NCBI GenBank assembly: GCA_008828725.1
Contig: MEHQ01001114.1
Location: 62,001-126,000, forward strand
DNA from: Saccharina japonica
Lineage: Eukaryota; Sar; Phaeophyceae; Laminariales; Laminariaceae
DNA length: 64,000 bases
Reading direction: 5' to 3'
Shown here: piece after piece, positions 48,961-59,842 of the stretch
Layout: each line of letters begins with the position of its first letter
How positions within the stretch are numbered: the first letter of the stretch is position 1
Program-made: the position numbers and the translations under genes
The notes under the pieces: model-generated
What the model saw: only the letters and a program-made list of their open reading frames with translations
What the model was told of the DNA's origin: nothing
Database searches by the model: none

Positions 48961-49185
48961 CTTAAATCGTAACGTAACTGTGATAGTAAAGTCTGCCTCT
49001 TCGAGAGGCGTTGAAACCCCGTCGTCTGTCGATGGACGCCCGTCATCGTCCAGAACCTGTACCGACCGTCGAGGCCACTGTCCAGTCGGTAAGTTAAGCG
49101 CCGTGGCCCGCGAGCAACGGTAGCCGTTGTATTTCATGGCGCCATTACCCTGGTTGTTAGCTCTCACCTTTGTCTTCGTTAGTTC
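48961..49185 (-). CDS. exon-like segment, unrecognised
   Basis: 75 codons in phase 0 between a TTACAG acceptor and an AAG/GTCTAC donor. The frame opens ELTKTKVRANNQGNGAMKYN and ends EEADFTITVTLRFK, with alternating beta-type patterning at the end and an acidic loop (DDDGRPSTDDG) in the middle. The frame runs on past the donor for 22 more codons. Composition is clearly more protein-like than neighbouring frames. No family, partner exon or start codon identified. Confidence 0.3.
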
Positions 49186-49337
49186 CTGTAATGTCGCGTC
49201 ATTGTGTCATTAGTTAGACGACCGCCGCTACATCAACGGGTCTGGTACAGGCCTACGGCTTGCACGCAAAAAAGTACTGTACTCAACTCACCCACCAACC
49301 AACCTCACCCACCTAACCACCCATCAACCCACCTATT

Positions 49338-49680
49338 GGGCCGAAGGGATAACCTACCACTCGGCTCTGTCAGCGCCGGCTACGTAGACTAGTAGGTTAT
49401 TTTTCCGCCCAAAATGTTATACCTGGTATGTTATGTGCGTTGGACTCGGTGAATCAGTGTCGATATTATCTCGGGGACAAAACCCTCGCCACGCACTGCT
49501 GGTCAGAACAGAGGAATCCACCTTCTTTCGTGTTTCCGCCCCGATAATTTGACGAAAGCCGATAATCGAAGTGGCGCATATTATATACTGTATCGGAGGG
49601 ATATCCTACTACTTCACTCAGCCAGCGCTGACTGGGTAGAGTGCAGGAACAGGATATCCCTTCGGCCCAAAAGCACCCAC
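49338..49680. repeat. inverted repeat, ~70-bp arms
   Basis: TGGGCCGAAGGGATAACCT at 49338 is the complement of the stretch ending AGGATATCCCTTCGGCCCA near 49670. Within the arms CTGTCAGCGCCGGCT pairs with AGCCAGCGCTGACTG. The spacer is about 190 bases. CACCCACC-type sequence lies outside both arms. Probably a diverged inverted-repeat element. Confidence 0.5.
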
Positions 49681-49890
49681 CCACCCACCTATCATTTCAG
49701 TATGATGCACCAGCTGGTGTAGTACAATGTACAAAGCCTCGTCAAAATGGAAAACATAAAATAAATTTCTAAAATAGGATGCAAAGAAGACAGTTCAGGT
49801 AACTCAACCAAAAACGAAAAGAAAGAAAAGCGACCGAATAGTTTGAAAATAAAAATAGCAAGAGAACGAAGGCGACGGCAGGGCCGGCAA

Positions 49891-50157
49891 GACCCATGCT
49901 ACAGTAGAGCTTCACTACGTATTGATTGTTCGGACGCTCTTCACAAGAGGAGCTCCATACTAATAGTGCGTCAAAAACTCAGTTTTGGAGGAAACTCGAA
50001 GTAATTAGCCGATGATCCATCCCGTGCCCTGACTGCACCATAAACTTTATTGCAACGTAAGAGCTGAAATATCGGCGATTCTGGGTTAAGGAGGCTTTAA
50101 TAGACCATTCATAAAACAGTTCAGCCAAAACGTGCTGGCTCTATCGTAACACGTGTC
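49891..50157. mobile_element. M1 inverted-repeat element
   Basis: 267 bp. Left end GACCCATGCTACAGTAGAGC; right end GGCTCTATCGTAACACGTGT then C. The interior TTTTGGAGGAAA and GGGTTAAGGAGGC agree with family members. Outside tetranucleotides are GCAA and GAAA. Confidence 0.75.
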
Positions 50158-50449
50158 GAAACCACAATTTTCAAACTCGGGCGTAGGCCCTTCGCACGAG
50201 TGGTTTTGTACCTGACCCAATACCAAAGATATACCTGTGGTATGTAAGTTTTGTCCGGGTAGCGTATTTAAAAGACTCCATGGCGGTGCATACCGTCAAG
50301 CAGAAACGAGCATGAGCTTATTCGGGACCGGATAGTCGTGAATTCGGCTGCCACTCGCGCGAGTGGATTTGAGCCTCTGAACAAGAGACCAACATAATGA
50401 TCCCCTTACCGGAGCCTGCTTTAGAGCTTCAAAAGGCAAGTCCTCTTAC

Positions 50450-50960
50450 AGTGCAGCACCGAACCGCGGTACAAACTGTTCGTTTGTTTGCGGAATCCTG
50501 CAGTCGGGTGCGGAGTAAAAGAGGCCAAACTCGTACAGTGCGATCGCTTGCTGTGCGGGACGGTGCGGTGCCATGCGGTGCGAGTTGTTATCTTCAGAAG
50601 CGTACGGCGCGGTGCGGTGCCGGGCTGTGCAATCCGGTGCATGGAGGGATATTGTTCTTGGTTCTCAAACGGTGCGATGCGGTCTAATACCGCAAGGTAC
50701 GCTATGTCCAGTCAAAACCGATCAAACTCGCGCCGCACCCAAATCGCAGTGTAGCAAATTCAAAGTTTAGCCAAGGCCTTCTCGTGGTTTTCATGTTTGC
50801 GAGGGTCCAGACGTGCGGTTCGGTGCGGAGTTCGTTTTATGGAATCGTACGGGGCGATGCGATGCGGTTTAATATGTTCTAAACTCATACGGTGTGATGT
50901 GGTGCGGTGCTTTGTTTTTGTTAAAGAAACAATCATGCGGTGACGTGTGGTTCGATTAAA
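50450..50960. repeat. GGTGCGGTGC-rich degenerate repeat
   Basis: Two blocks (50450-50720 and 50805-50960) dense in GTGCGGTGC, ATGCGGTGCG and CGATGCGGT, on both strands in other copies. Open frames in this region are translations of the repeat. Confidence 0.65.
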
Positions 50961-52236
50961 CCACACCGAACCAAACTGTGAAAGCTATTCACAAGAGGGG
51001 AGCCGAATCACAACCTGGTTTGGGCCCGAGCTATTGACCGCTCAACGTCTGACCCAAACTGAGGATAGTGAATAGGATAGTTAATCCGGGGGGGGGGGGG
51101 GGGGGGATCATCCCCAGACATTAATCGCCTTCCACACAAATCGAAACCCAAACGGGGTACCAAACAAAGTCCCCGGGAGGCCACCACTTGAATTTGAACC
51201 CCCCCTATATACATTAGATACATGATCTATGTAGATTGGGTTGGGGATGGTTGGCGACGACGCTGTAAACCACGCCTCTTCTCACTGCGTGAGCTAGACA
51301 ACCAGGGTTTCGTTTGTTTGTATGTTCTGGCGGTCACCACGGCTGGCGGTCAAGCTAGATAATGTGTGCGGGGTGAAGAACCTTTGCCCTGGACAAGGGG
51401 GGTGATCGTATCCTGTCGTGTGTATATGGTGAGCAACCCACGAGGTAGACACAATAATATACCCATTTCTGTCTCATGGAAGTGGCCACACTAAGATAGT
51501 AAACACGTTTATTGGAGACTGCCGTCCATATGCAAGTCCGCCTCACGAGCGGCTCTTAGAAGAGTGCAGCTCACACCCTCCATGTGACTCAATCAACACC
51601 TCCCGGGGCTTCGCGCTTGGTGCAAGAAATGTCTACCTTTTTGGTGAAAACCCAGCGTGCTCCGTCCCGGCATTGTAGGGATGCGAGGGCTAATGGTCAT
51701 ACGACTGCGGCCATGCACGACATGTGTCCCCGGGAGGCTGGCGTTGGACACCACCTCCTAGCTGGGTTTAGCGGTCGGATGGCTCCTCTGTAACCCCACC
51801 TGGGATACCGCGGGACCTCATGACTGCTAGCGACTTCTCAAGGGAATGCATGTGGCAACGGGCGCCGGGGGAACCGGTATATCATTCAATTAAAACTCTA
51901 ACGACGCCCAACACCCAAATATATTATAATCGTTTTATGTCGGGCTGTTGGGCAAAGACCCCTGTGTTCGCATGGGCGTTCCTTCTTCCAGCGAGGATAT
52001 TGAGGGCTACGGTGAGGGCTGCTGTGGGAACGGGGGCTGAGCTGGGACGGCGGTGCGGCTGCAGGAGCTTGGATGGCGAAAGGGGGCTGCCGGTATGAAA
52101 AATGCACCTCGTATATATACGCACTACAAGCTAGTAGAACCGATTAAGTTGTGTTTATCCGAACCCGGACGATATCACCGCGTTAGCACGTTAGGGTAAT
52201 GAGCCATATAGTTATATTGATGCGAACACTACTCTC
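50961..52236. other. anonymous sequence with a G19 run
   Basis: A homopolymer of 19 G lies at 51088-51106. No gene supported. Confidence 0.6.
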
Positions 52237-52481
52237 ATCCCACGGTAGGGGCGTAGCAGAATTTTCTGAGTTCCTCACATGAGGAGCTCAATATCTCACC
52301 CGAAACATCGCTTTGGAGACATTCGTTCCCGCAACCCGATCAAAAGTTCCAATGCAGTATTAATAGTCCAAAAACAACCGTACCAGTAAAATACTCGTAA
52401 TAGTATCCGGTGGTTACTCACGTGAGGAGCTCAGCCGGTCAGAAAATATTGAGCCAAAAAAAGGTACCCCTACCGTGGGAT
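52237..52481. mobile_element. M2 inverted-repeat element
   Basis: 245 bp with ends ATCCCACGGTAGGGG and CCCCTACCGTGGGAT (15 bases perfect). Inside both ends are palindromic GAGCTC stretches (CCTCACATGAGGAGCTCA; ACTCACGTGAGGAGCTCA). There is no coding capacity. The superfamily is not determined because no clear target duplication is seen. Confidence 0.8.
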
Positions 52482-53682
52482 TGCTCACTAGAGGAGTGAG
52501 TGTCGGTGTACAGATGGGGGACATGTATTGTTTATTTGGAGTAAAGAAAATGGGCGCTTTATATGGCCGAAGAGAGAAAGAAAGAAAGCGCCACCGGATC
52601 AGACTTCATGGATGGTCCATGAGGGGAGGGGGCAAACCTTCCACCAAGAAGCTTCATGTGCCCCACCACGTCTTTGCACGGGTATTTCTCGTTTTGAACA
52701 GTTTGTGTTGTTTCGGGACTTCGTTATGAACCTGGTACCGCGCTTTCGATTTTGGTTTTGTTGTTCTGCCCGGTCGGCACGGTTTGTTTAGTTTTTGATT
52801 GGTTCAGTTTGAATTGATGTAGGTAGTGATTTCAACCTGCATGTATGTGGCGAATAGCACCCACACTGCACAGAGTGGTGAAAGGTAGCGTGCGGGAGAC
52901 AGTGGTGTGATGCGCTGTGACCGAGTTGGCGGAGAACCTGGGGCAATACGTCATGCGCTCATTACTCTGTGTGTGCTCTTTCTGTGCTCTCTGCGTGCTC
53001 TCTGTGTTCTCTGTACCGGACCATATCATTGAGCAGCAACAACAGACGGATCGGCCATAGTAGCACAGCAACAACACAGCACAACTACAGACTACCCAGG
53101 GGTGGCGGGAACAGTCTCTTGTCGACACCCCACATCAAAAACGGTCAGAATCGAAAACAAACCGGACCGTTGTGATCACGGGACGATTTAGAAGACAATA
53201 ATTTGTTTGCTGTCAGTCTTTCCCATTTTTAGATGACTTGGTTTTAGAGACCCGTCCCGTCCCCACTATCAGGACCGATACACGGGGGTGATATCTGTAA
53301 CCAAGTGACGAAAAAAAGGTAAAACTAACAGAAATCAATAAATAAATGGTGTTTTAATCAAATTGACATGTGATGACCGTGCTCTCGTTTGTTTTCCATC
53401 CTGGCCGTTTTTGACGAGAGGTGTCGAAACGAAGCTGTTCCGGGCGCCCCTGGACCACCAGGTATAAAGCGATGCATGCACGTGCTGCTGTAGGTGTGGT
53501 AGAGTCAGTATATCCCCGTGGCCTACTCCAGCTATGCAATAGGTATCCTGGTATGTGCGTTATTGTGATGCTGCGACACCCGGCCCCCGTTTTGCACATT
53601 CACCAAAGCCTACGATGCAACGCTATTTTTTTATTAACCAATACAAACAATAGACAGTAATTATACTATCATAGGAGGGATC
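52482..53682. other. anonymous sequence
   Basis: No supported gene. A GCTCT/GTGCTC-rich stretch near 52972-53010 is a small simple repeat. Confidence 0.5.
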
Positions 53683-53908
53683 GGCGCCACGTACGATGGA
53701 GGCACATCATGTTTTTGCCTCAAAAGGGTGGTCACTTGGGGATCTTTATACCTCACCCCCAAGTCTGAATTTGGAGGAAAATAAACGTGCTACCCGGTAT
53801 TCATTCCCATGGCGTAAGTATACAATGGACAATAATAGGGCAAACCAATAATCCAAAACGGACGATTTGGGGTTAAGGAATCCGTCCGATCAGACAGAAA
53901 CCAATTAA
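53683..53908. mobile_element. M1 element, right end cut by next copy
   Basis: Left end GGCGCCACGTACGATGGAGG (diverged). The interior follows the family up to the GGGTTAAGGAATCCG region, then stops exactly where the next M1 copy begins (53909). Confidence 0.7.
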
Positions 53909-54163
53909 GACGCGTGCTACGGTACAGGTAGCACTTTTCGGCTGGATCGTTTTCTGAACGATCGCGCTCCTTAACCCAAATTGGTCGTTTTTTCATTTTT
54001 TGTGACGAATAATGTTTCAGAGTATACTTCGGTCAGGATATTTCTCATCCGGCAGCACTTTTATTTTCCTCTAAAAATCACTTTTTCGGTGGAGGTATGA
54101 CGCTCCTCAAGTGAGAAGCTTAGAACAAAAAAAACATGGCGCACCTCTATCGTAGCATGTGTC
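53909..54163. mobile_element. M1 element, opposite orientation, TTAA-flanked
   Basis: 255 bp from GACGCGTGCTACGGTACAGG to its complement ending ATGTGTC. TTAA lies immediately outside both ends: an exact 4-bp duplication. It is inserted into the right side of the preceding M1 copy. Confidence 0.8.
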
Positions 54164-54174
54164 TTAAGGTAAAG

Positions 54175-54211
54175 AGTAAAAAGCGCTACCTCTATGGTAC
54201 GTAGCGCGCGT
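54175..54211. mobile_element. M1 terminal repeat fragment
   Basis: Only the right terminal repeat is present (GCGCTACCTCTATGGTACGT then AGCGCGCG). With the next copy's left end it makes a ~50-base palindrome. Confidence 0.65.
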
Positions 54212-54653
54212 GACCCGTGCTACGTACCATAGAGGTACGAGTGGGACTTTTTGCTGGAAAACATTTCTGAATAATCGGGCTCCTTAATCCTAACCGACGG
54301 ACTATCGTTCTTGTGTTGTGCAGTGCAGGACACCTATTAAGAATAAGAAACAGGCTACTGTAACAAGAAAGCCAGGCTGAGATTTGGAGGAAAATAAGAA
54401 ATTCAGGAGTCGTTATCTTGAACTCAGTGTAGAAAGGACTCTTTCTCAAATAAGAAATCCAACCTGAACCAGATTTCCCGTTTCTTATTAGGTATCCTGT
54501 ACTGTAATCGTTTTGACAGTACACTTAGGTCGTGGGATTGCTTATCGGGTAGCACTTATATTTCCCTCAAAACTCATTTTTTGGGTCCGGTATGGAGCTC
54601 CTCAAATAAGGAGCTCAGCAAACACGTGATGCACCTTCTATCTGGTCGAGGGA
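54212..54653. mobile_element. M1 element carrying a nested M5 element
   Basis: Left end GACCCGTGCTACGTACCATA; right end CACCTTCTATCTGGTCGAGG. The order of family words (CTCCTTAA, then GAGCTCCTCAAAT) is kept. A 184-bp unrelated element (54321-54504) interrupts it, which explains the extra length. Confidence 0.7.
54321..54504. mobile_element. M5 Tc1-like miniature element (nested)
   Basis: Ends CAGTGCAGGACACCTATTAA and the complement of CAGTACAGGATACCTAATAA. CAGTRC termini and a TA just outside the right end (TG outside the left) suggest a Tc1/mariner-type element. The interior (GGAGGAAAATAAGAAA; CTCAAATAAGAAATCC) is shared with 58113-58288. Confidence 0.65.
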
Positions 54654-55547
54654 CACGGTATGGTACATACCTACCTGGTAGCTATGATAGTTGGTGCGAA
54701 GTAACCGCATTCGTTACTAGGCTCTGTCTGGCATAAAAATGTTGTTTATTTTGAGGTTTCATCGTAAAAGAAAATCCTACTTCGTTCCAGTACATCCACT
54801 ATACTACCAGGTACACCATAATATATATAACTAAACTACCGTATTACCGGAGTACAAAAGTCGTACGGCAGCACTGACTGCTTGTTGTATGAATCGGACA
54901 TACATGTGAAGTGGAGCACAAACAAGCCATGGGGCTCTTTACTCTTTACGTGGTGGGTTTCAGTATGTGTATGTGTTTCAACGGGACGACAGAAGATAGA
55001 GAGGGTGACAAACAGACCGAAGAGTCTCGTACGTAGTGAGCGGTAAGGAAAACGAGCGAAACCAGACCATGTTTCGAATTTGGCGACAAACACAAACGAA
55101 GAACAGATGATCACCTGAGCAGCTGGCAACCATGAACAGCTGGCGATCAAGCACTGGTTCAGGGGCAGCCGACCGAGAGCCGAGGAACTCATTTATTTGG
55201 CCGTCTTCAACCAGGGTTGTGTTCTGCTCCACCCACCTTTGAGGCCCACCTTCTATAGCACCAGGTACATACACCTGGTGTATAATATGAACAACGAAAA
55301 GCATTCAACATACACGCGATACTCTTTGGCATATTGTGTTTTTTTTGCTTGTTTTTGTTTACTTCGGTTGTTTTCCCCCCTTCAACAACATCGTAACTGC
55401 TACATCAGCAGGGGGTGTCGTGTCTGTCGTGTCCAGTAAGGTGACGTGGCACTGCATTGTCTGCTCTGCTTGCTGCTTTGCAATGTGGTGTCTCTGAATG
55501 TCTCGTGGTTTTGTTACCGCATGTACAGTACTTGTATATCTCTAAAT
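54654..55547. other. anonymous sequence
   Basis: No supported gene. Confidence 0.5.
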
Positions 55548-55655
55548 AGGATGACGAATCGGCACGGGCACTGACTGGGGGTGTGCTGGATGTCCACGGA
55601 TAGAAGTACGAAGTACGTCGTAGTAAATGTTAATATGAAGAACACACACACATAT
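55548..55655 (-). mobile_element. piggyBac-like repeat P, copy in minus orientation
   Basis: Complement of the P unit found at 55.9, 56.1, 57.9 and 60.6 kb (GGATGACGAATCGGCACGGG ... AAGAACACACACA). An M2 element lies just beyond (55674). Confidence 0.6.
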
Positions 55656-55673
55656 ATACCTTGACCTGGAGCA

Positions 55674-55909
55674 ATCCCACGGTAGGGGTACTACTTTTTG
55701 GCTCCATAATTTCTGACCGCTTGAGCTCCTCAAGTGAGTAACCACCGGATTCTATTAATATTTTACTGGTATGTTTGTTTTGGGACTACCGCATTGGAAG
55801 TTTTGGTCGGGTTGCGCGAACGAATGTTTCCGAAGTCATGTTTCGGGTGAGATATTCAGCTCCTCATGTGAGGAGCTCAGAAAATTCTGCTGCGCCCCTA
55901 CCGTGAGAT
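55674..55909. mobile_element. M2 inverted-repeat element, opposite orientation
   Basis: 236 bp, ends ATCCCACGGTAGGGG and CCCCTACCGTGAGAT. The interior is the reverse complement of the copy at 52.24 kb throughout. Confidence 0.8.
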
Positions 55910-55920
55910 GAGTCGATGTG

Positions 55921-56060
55921 CGTGTGGTCCTCACATTAAACCATCCTTTCTACCCGTCGACATCTAGAACGCCCAGCGTCTGTGCCGATTCATCATCCTA
56001 GAGAGATACCAGTTATGTGGTGACAAAACAACGACACAGGGATGCTACGCTGCAATACCT
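55921..56060 (+). mobile_element. piggyBac-like repeat P
   Basis: Starts TGGTCCTCACATTAAACC and ends near GCTACGCTGCAATACC. In one frame it encodes a short Cys-containing segment similar to the neighbouring copy, with more changes. Confidence 0.55.
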
Positions 56061-56063
56061 AGT

Positions 56064-56240
56064 GTGTATGTGTGTGTGTTCTTCACATTAACCCTTCCTT
56101 TCTAGCCGTCGACATCCAGCACACCCAGTGTCCGCGCCGATTTTTCATCCTAAAAAGGTACCAGTTGTGTGGTCACAAAACTACGACACAGAGATACTAC
56201 TCTCAGTGCAGTAAGCAAAGCAGACAATGCACAATACCTG
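56064..56240 (+). mobile_element. piggyBac-like repeat P, best coding copy
   Basis: The frame reads CPRRFFILKRYQLCGHKTTT then QRYYSQCSKQSRQC. The pattern C-x2-C-like / K-T-T / Y-x-x-C-x-x-C / C resembles the C-terminal Cys-rich (zinc-binding) domain of piggyBac-type transposases, with one Cys replaced by Tyr. Another frame is also open, so coding is inferred from this resemblance and from repeated occurrence. No DDE core is seen nearby. Confidence 0.45.
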
Positions 56241-56399
56241 GTGGTTACTACTGGATGTCGGCAGGTAGAAAGGACACACAAACACAGCATACGAACATGG
56301 CATTATCTTATTTGCTTGCTGCATTACCCTGGTACAGCAATATATCTATGTCGGCGATGTGCAACCACAGAGCCTGTATCTCTCTAGAATGTGCCAGAC

Positions 56400-56482
56400 T
56401 CGGTACGGACACTGAGTGGGTGTGCTAGATGTCGACGGGTATAGAAAGAACGGTCTAATGTGAATGAACAACACACACAACA
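56400..56482 (-). mobile_element. piggyBac-like repeat P, short minus copy
   Basis: Complement of the first part of P (CGGTACGGACACTGAGTGGG ... ACACACAC). It faces the copy at 56064-56240. Confidence 0.55.
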
Positions 56483-56489
56483 CGCCACC

Positions 56490-57384
56490 TATGGACTCGT
56501 ACATGGAGGACAAAATATTACAACTTCCTGAGTTATAGTTCAAGGCTGCTTGTCGCCAAAGCTAAGTGCCCACCTATGAAGTAACTGCTGGCTTTACACT
56601 ACAGCAAGCATTGTCTGTGGAAAAAAACGCCGAGGTCGTTACTACAGTAGTGTCGTGGTTTTTGTTCCACGTGTACTACAATACTAACCATGCCCTTTTG
56701 TGTGTTGTCTCCGCTCTCTATTGATAGTTGTAGATCAGACCTGAAGTCGCACCACTTCAGTATGGTTCATGCCTGGCATTTTTATAGCGAGGAGATTTCA
56801 GCCCCTTCTTCCCTCGTCGACTCGCGTCGAATTGCACCTCCCGACTCTTCTTCGAGTAGGCGCTTTTCTATTAATAGCAGCCTGTTTCTGTTTGCATTTT
56901 GCAAACACATTCAGTATACTGTACCACCACCTTCAGATTCGAAGTACAGGAGGATCAACGCTATCTTATCACCAGTCGAGGGTAGCCTCTACCATTCATT
57001 GGCTACACCCGGGAGCTTGTAGAAAAAATGCGGTACGTACGTATGTATGGACACATGGGTACAGCAGTATGCGTAGATGATACATCGAGCGTAGCAGGGA
57101 GAGGTGCTGCATGCTGTATACAAACTTATCGATCTGCACGCATACACACAGCCCCTGGACGGAACGAACAGTCCCTGTCGCGATAATAACACACACTGTC
57201 AACTGTTAATGTTCACATATATTTTGTCTTGCCTCATGTCTCTTGGAGTGAGTACTACTGTAGAGTATCTCTCTCGTACCCCGGGTGCCCGGTAAAGACT
57301 TACCGGTTGTGGCACTCGGCTGGTGTCGGCTGGTATCGGCTGGTAGTTAGTAGTGCTGTTGTTGTCGTTGCCGTATTGTCTTTG

Positions 57385-57422
<38 letters not shown>

Positions 57423-57880
57423 TTTAGCTTCGCAACGTAGATCCGGGCTGGGCTGTGAAATGATGTGTCCTATTTACTCCCTGCACCGGGCCCGACACAG
57501 CGCGCTCTGCCCTCATATCGCGCGATAATAATAACTGCCCCGCCCCCGATACATCCAAACCTACGGGAATCTACGATATCTACCGGAGTGTATCGGCTAT
57601 GAGTAAGTGCATACCTCGCCAGGGGTGTTTACGAAAAAGAAAAAACGATAACTAAAGCTACCCGACAACCGGGGGTATACTAAAACAAAGTAAAATGCTG
57701 GTATAAACACACTCTTTTTTCGTAATTTCGTCCAGAGATCCCACCGCATTGTTTTTTCACACCTGGTATATTTTATCCTTGGGAAGGAAGTGTATGATAA
57801 TAATAAGTCGGCATCTGCTTTTGTTGATCACCCGAATCTGATACATACCAGTTTTAGAGCTACCATCCTGGCCGTGTGTA
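56490..57880. other. anonymous sequence with CT microsatellite
   Basis: A (CT)n run of about 30 bases lies at 57388-57418. The 110-codon plus frame at 56690-57022 is unrecognised. No gene supported. Confidence 0.5.
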
Positions 57881-58105
57881 TGTGTGTTCTTCACATGAAA
57901 CCTACCCGTCGACATCCAGCACACCCAGTGTCCGTGCCGATTCTTCATCTTAACCCTTTTAGAACTGCAGTCCCGTTTTGGGGACAAAGCACTCTAATTC
58001 TAAGTAATTTGTCCCCAAACCAGGACTCCAGTCCTATAAGGGTTAAAAAGGTACCAGTTATGTGGTCACAAAACTACGACACAGAGATACTACGCTCAGT
58101 GCAGT
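57881..58105 (+). mobile_element. piggyBac-like repeat P interrupted by a TTAA element
   Basis: The P sequence up to GATTCTTCATC is followed by an 89-bp insert and then resumes at AAAAAGGTACCAGTTATG. Uninterrupted copies read CATCCTAAAAAGG at the same place. Confidence 0.75.
57954..58042. mobile_element. piggyBac-type miniature element, TTAA-flanked
   Basis: 89 bp, almost entirely two inverted arms. Left arm CCCTTTTAGAACTGCAGTCC; right arm is the complement of CCCTTATAGGACTGGAGTCC; both continue into TTTGGGGACAAA. TTAA lies directly at both ends (57950-57953 and 58043-58046). CCCT termini plus TTAA duplication define piggyBac-type insertion. A second copy is at 62132. Confidence 0.88.
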
Positions 58106-58112
58106 ATATGTA

Positions 58113-58288
58113 CACTACCGGCCCTCTCATGAGAAAGTTCCCCGCAAGAAACTCAGCCTAAACATTACGGGGGGAAATAAGAAAGCCGACAGCTATTATA
58201 CTGAAGTTAGTGTGGGACACACCCCTTTCTTAAATAAGAAATACGTCCTAAGCCCGATTTATGGTTTCTTATGAGCGGGCCGGTACTG
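58113..58288. mobile_element. M5-related Tc1-like miniature element
   Basis: 176 bp, ends CACTACCGGCCCTCTCATGA and the complement of CAGTACCGGCCCGCTCATAA. TA lies outside both ends. Internal words (GGGGAAATAAGAAAGCC; TTAAATAAGAAATACG) match the element at 54.32 kb. Confidence 0.7.
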
Positions 58289-59842
58289 TAGCCCATTATC
58301 AGTATCAGCCTATATGTAGGTTACAAATTATACCAGTGCTGTGTACCATACCTGCTAGCCTCCAAAACATGCACTCTATTCCATATGGTACATCTGATAC
58401 ATCCTCGACCTCTTTTGTTATTTGTTTTAATTATCATTATTATCTTTGCCATCCGACAATGTGCAGCATGAGCTTCACCATTGGTCACTCGTAACATAAC
58501 AAAAATTAGCGTGGTCGTACTGCTGTTGCCTGTATCACTGCAGTCTATTAATACTACTACTGCTGTGTATTCTATATACCGAATTCGAAGTGTGCAAAGT
58601 AAATAGCCGAGGAGTTTTCCTGGGTTGAGGTTGTTTTTTTCTCAATCCTATTGATATATCCTCGCCCTAATCTCCGACTCCCCTCCTAATATACCTGGTA
58701 CTTGGTATTACTGAAATAAGATACTGTTTTTTCGCTCTTTCGGTAAATACATTAATTATACCCCCCCCATATCATACCACGAACAACCTATCTATATAAT
58801 ATAGATAGATGAATGTTCGTACTGACTGTACGTATTCTATACTGGACGTGTACCAAGCAAGTAACCGAGGGGGCGTTTTTCTCTCGATCTGTCTTGCAAA
58901 AAAAATAGCACGCTATCAATAGACGTTACGCGGATAACTAATCACGAAAATATTAGGGGTCATTTACCCAATAGTTGACGGCAGTCTAGCGGATAGACTG
59001 TCACCCCTTCTGGCTGTTGCGATGAGTCGATGGGTCGACGCCCGGCTGGTGTGTGTTTTACGGTATACGCGATTAGATTTTGGGAGTGTGTGGTGTTGGG
59101 TTGTTGTTGTGTTTTGTTCCGTCTCCGAAAATGCGAATACATACAAGTTGGTAACATTCGAATAGTGTTGACGAGGAGAGGCAAAGCAGGAGAGCTATGC
59201 GCGAAAGAAGGGAAGGCAGGTAGCCGCAGAGGAGGAAGGGAGGAGCGATGACTTTGATTACGTGTGACCACAATCTCTCGACAGGACGCCGCTGGCACAG
59301 TAGTAGTAGCAGTAGGGGTCTACGACTTGCTCACGAGTCGAACTGAAAAGAAAACGCATTCTGGTATAGTCGAGACAGAAGACGTACGCTCCGATTCCTA
59401 CGAATTACGTGCATCGTATGTATGTACGCGTAGACTCCTCACGTTTGCGTCGATCGACATAAATATATGCCGGTATAGGTATGCTATATATAGTATGGCT
59501 GTAGTATAAATAGAGATATCTATGTTTACTCTCTGGTATTATGTAACACATTACATGCAATAAGTAACATATATCATATGTATTATATAAACTATGAACA
59601 ACAGACAACTCGCACAAAAGGTTGACCGCTGGCTGGCTGGCGGCCCATCAACCATGAGAAGTTCGACGTAATTGAGTGACGCAGGTCTTTTCATCTAACA
59701 GTCTGGCCGCCCGATGCGTGTTCCCCCTTTCTTCCTGTCCCTGGCCTCACGTCGAACATTCCAGTCATCAGTCGTCACCCACAGGTCCAACCCCGTGGGG
59801 AGAGCGAGTGGCTATCGACTTCTCTCCGTCCCGAAAAAAAGA
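58289..59842. other. anonymous sequence
   Basis: No supported gene. A GATA/TATC hairpin (CTATCTATATAATATAGATAG) lies near 58788. The 130 bases before the next feature are C-rich and may hold a promoter. Confidence 0.45.
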
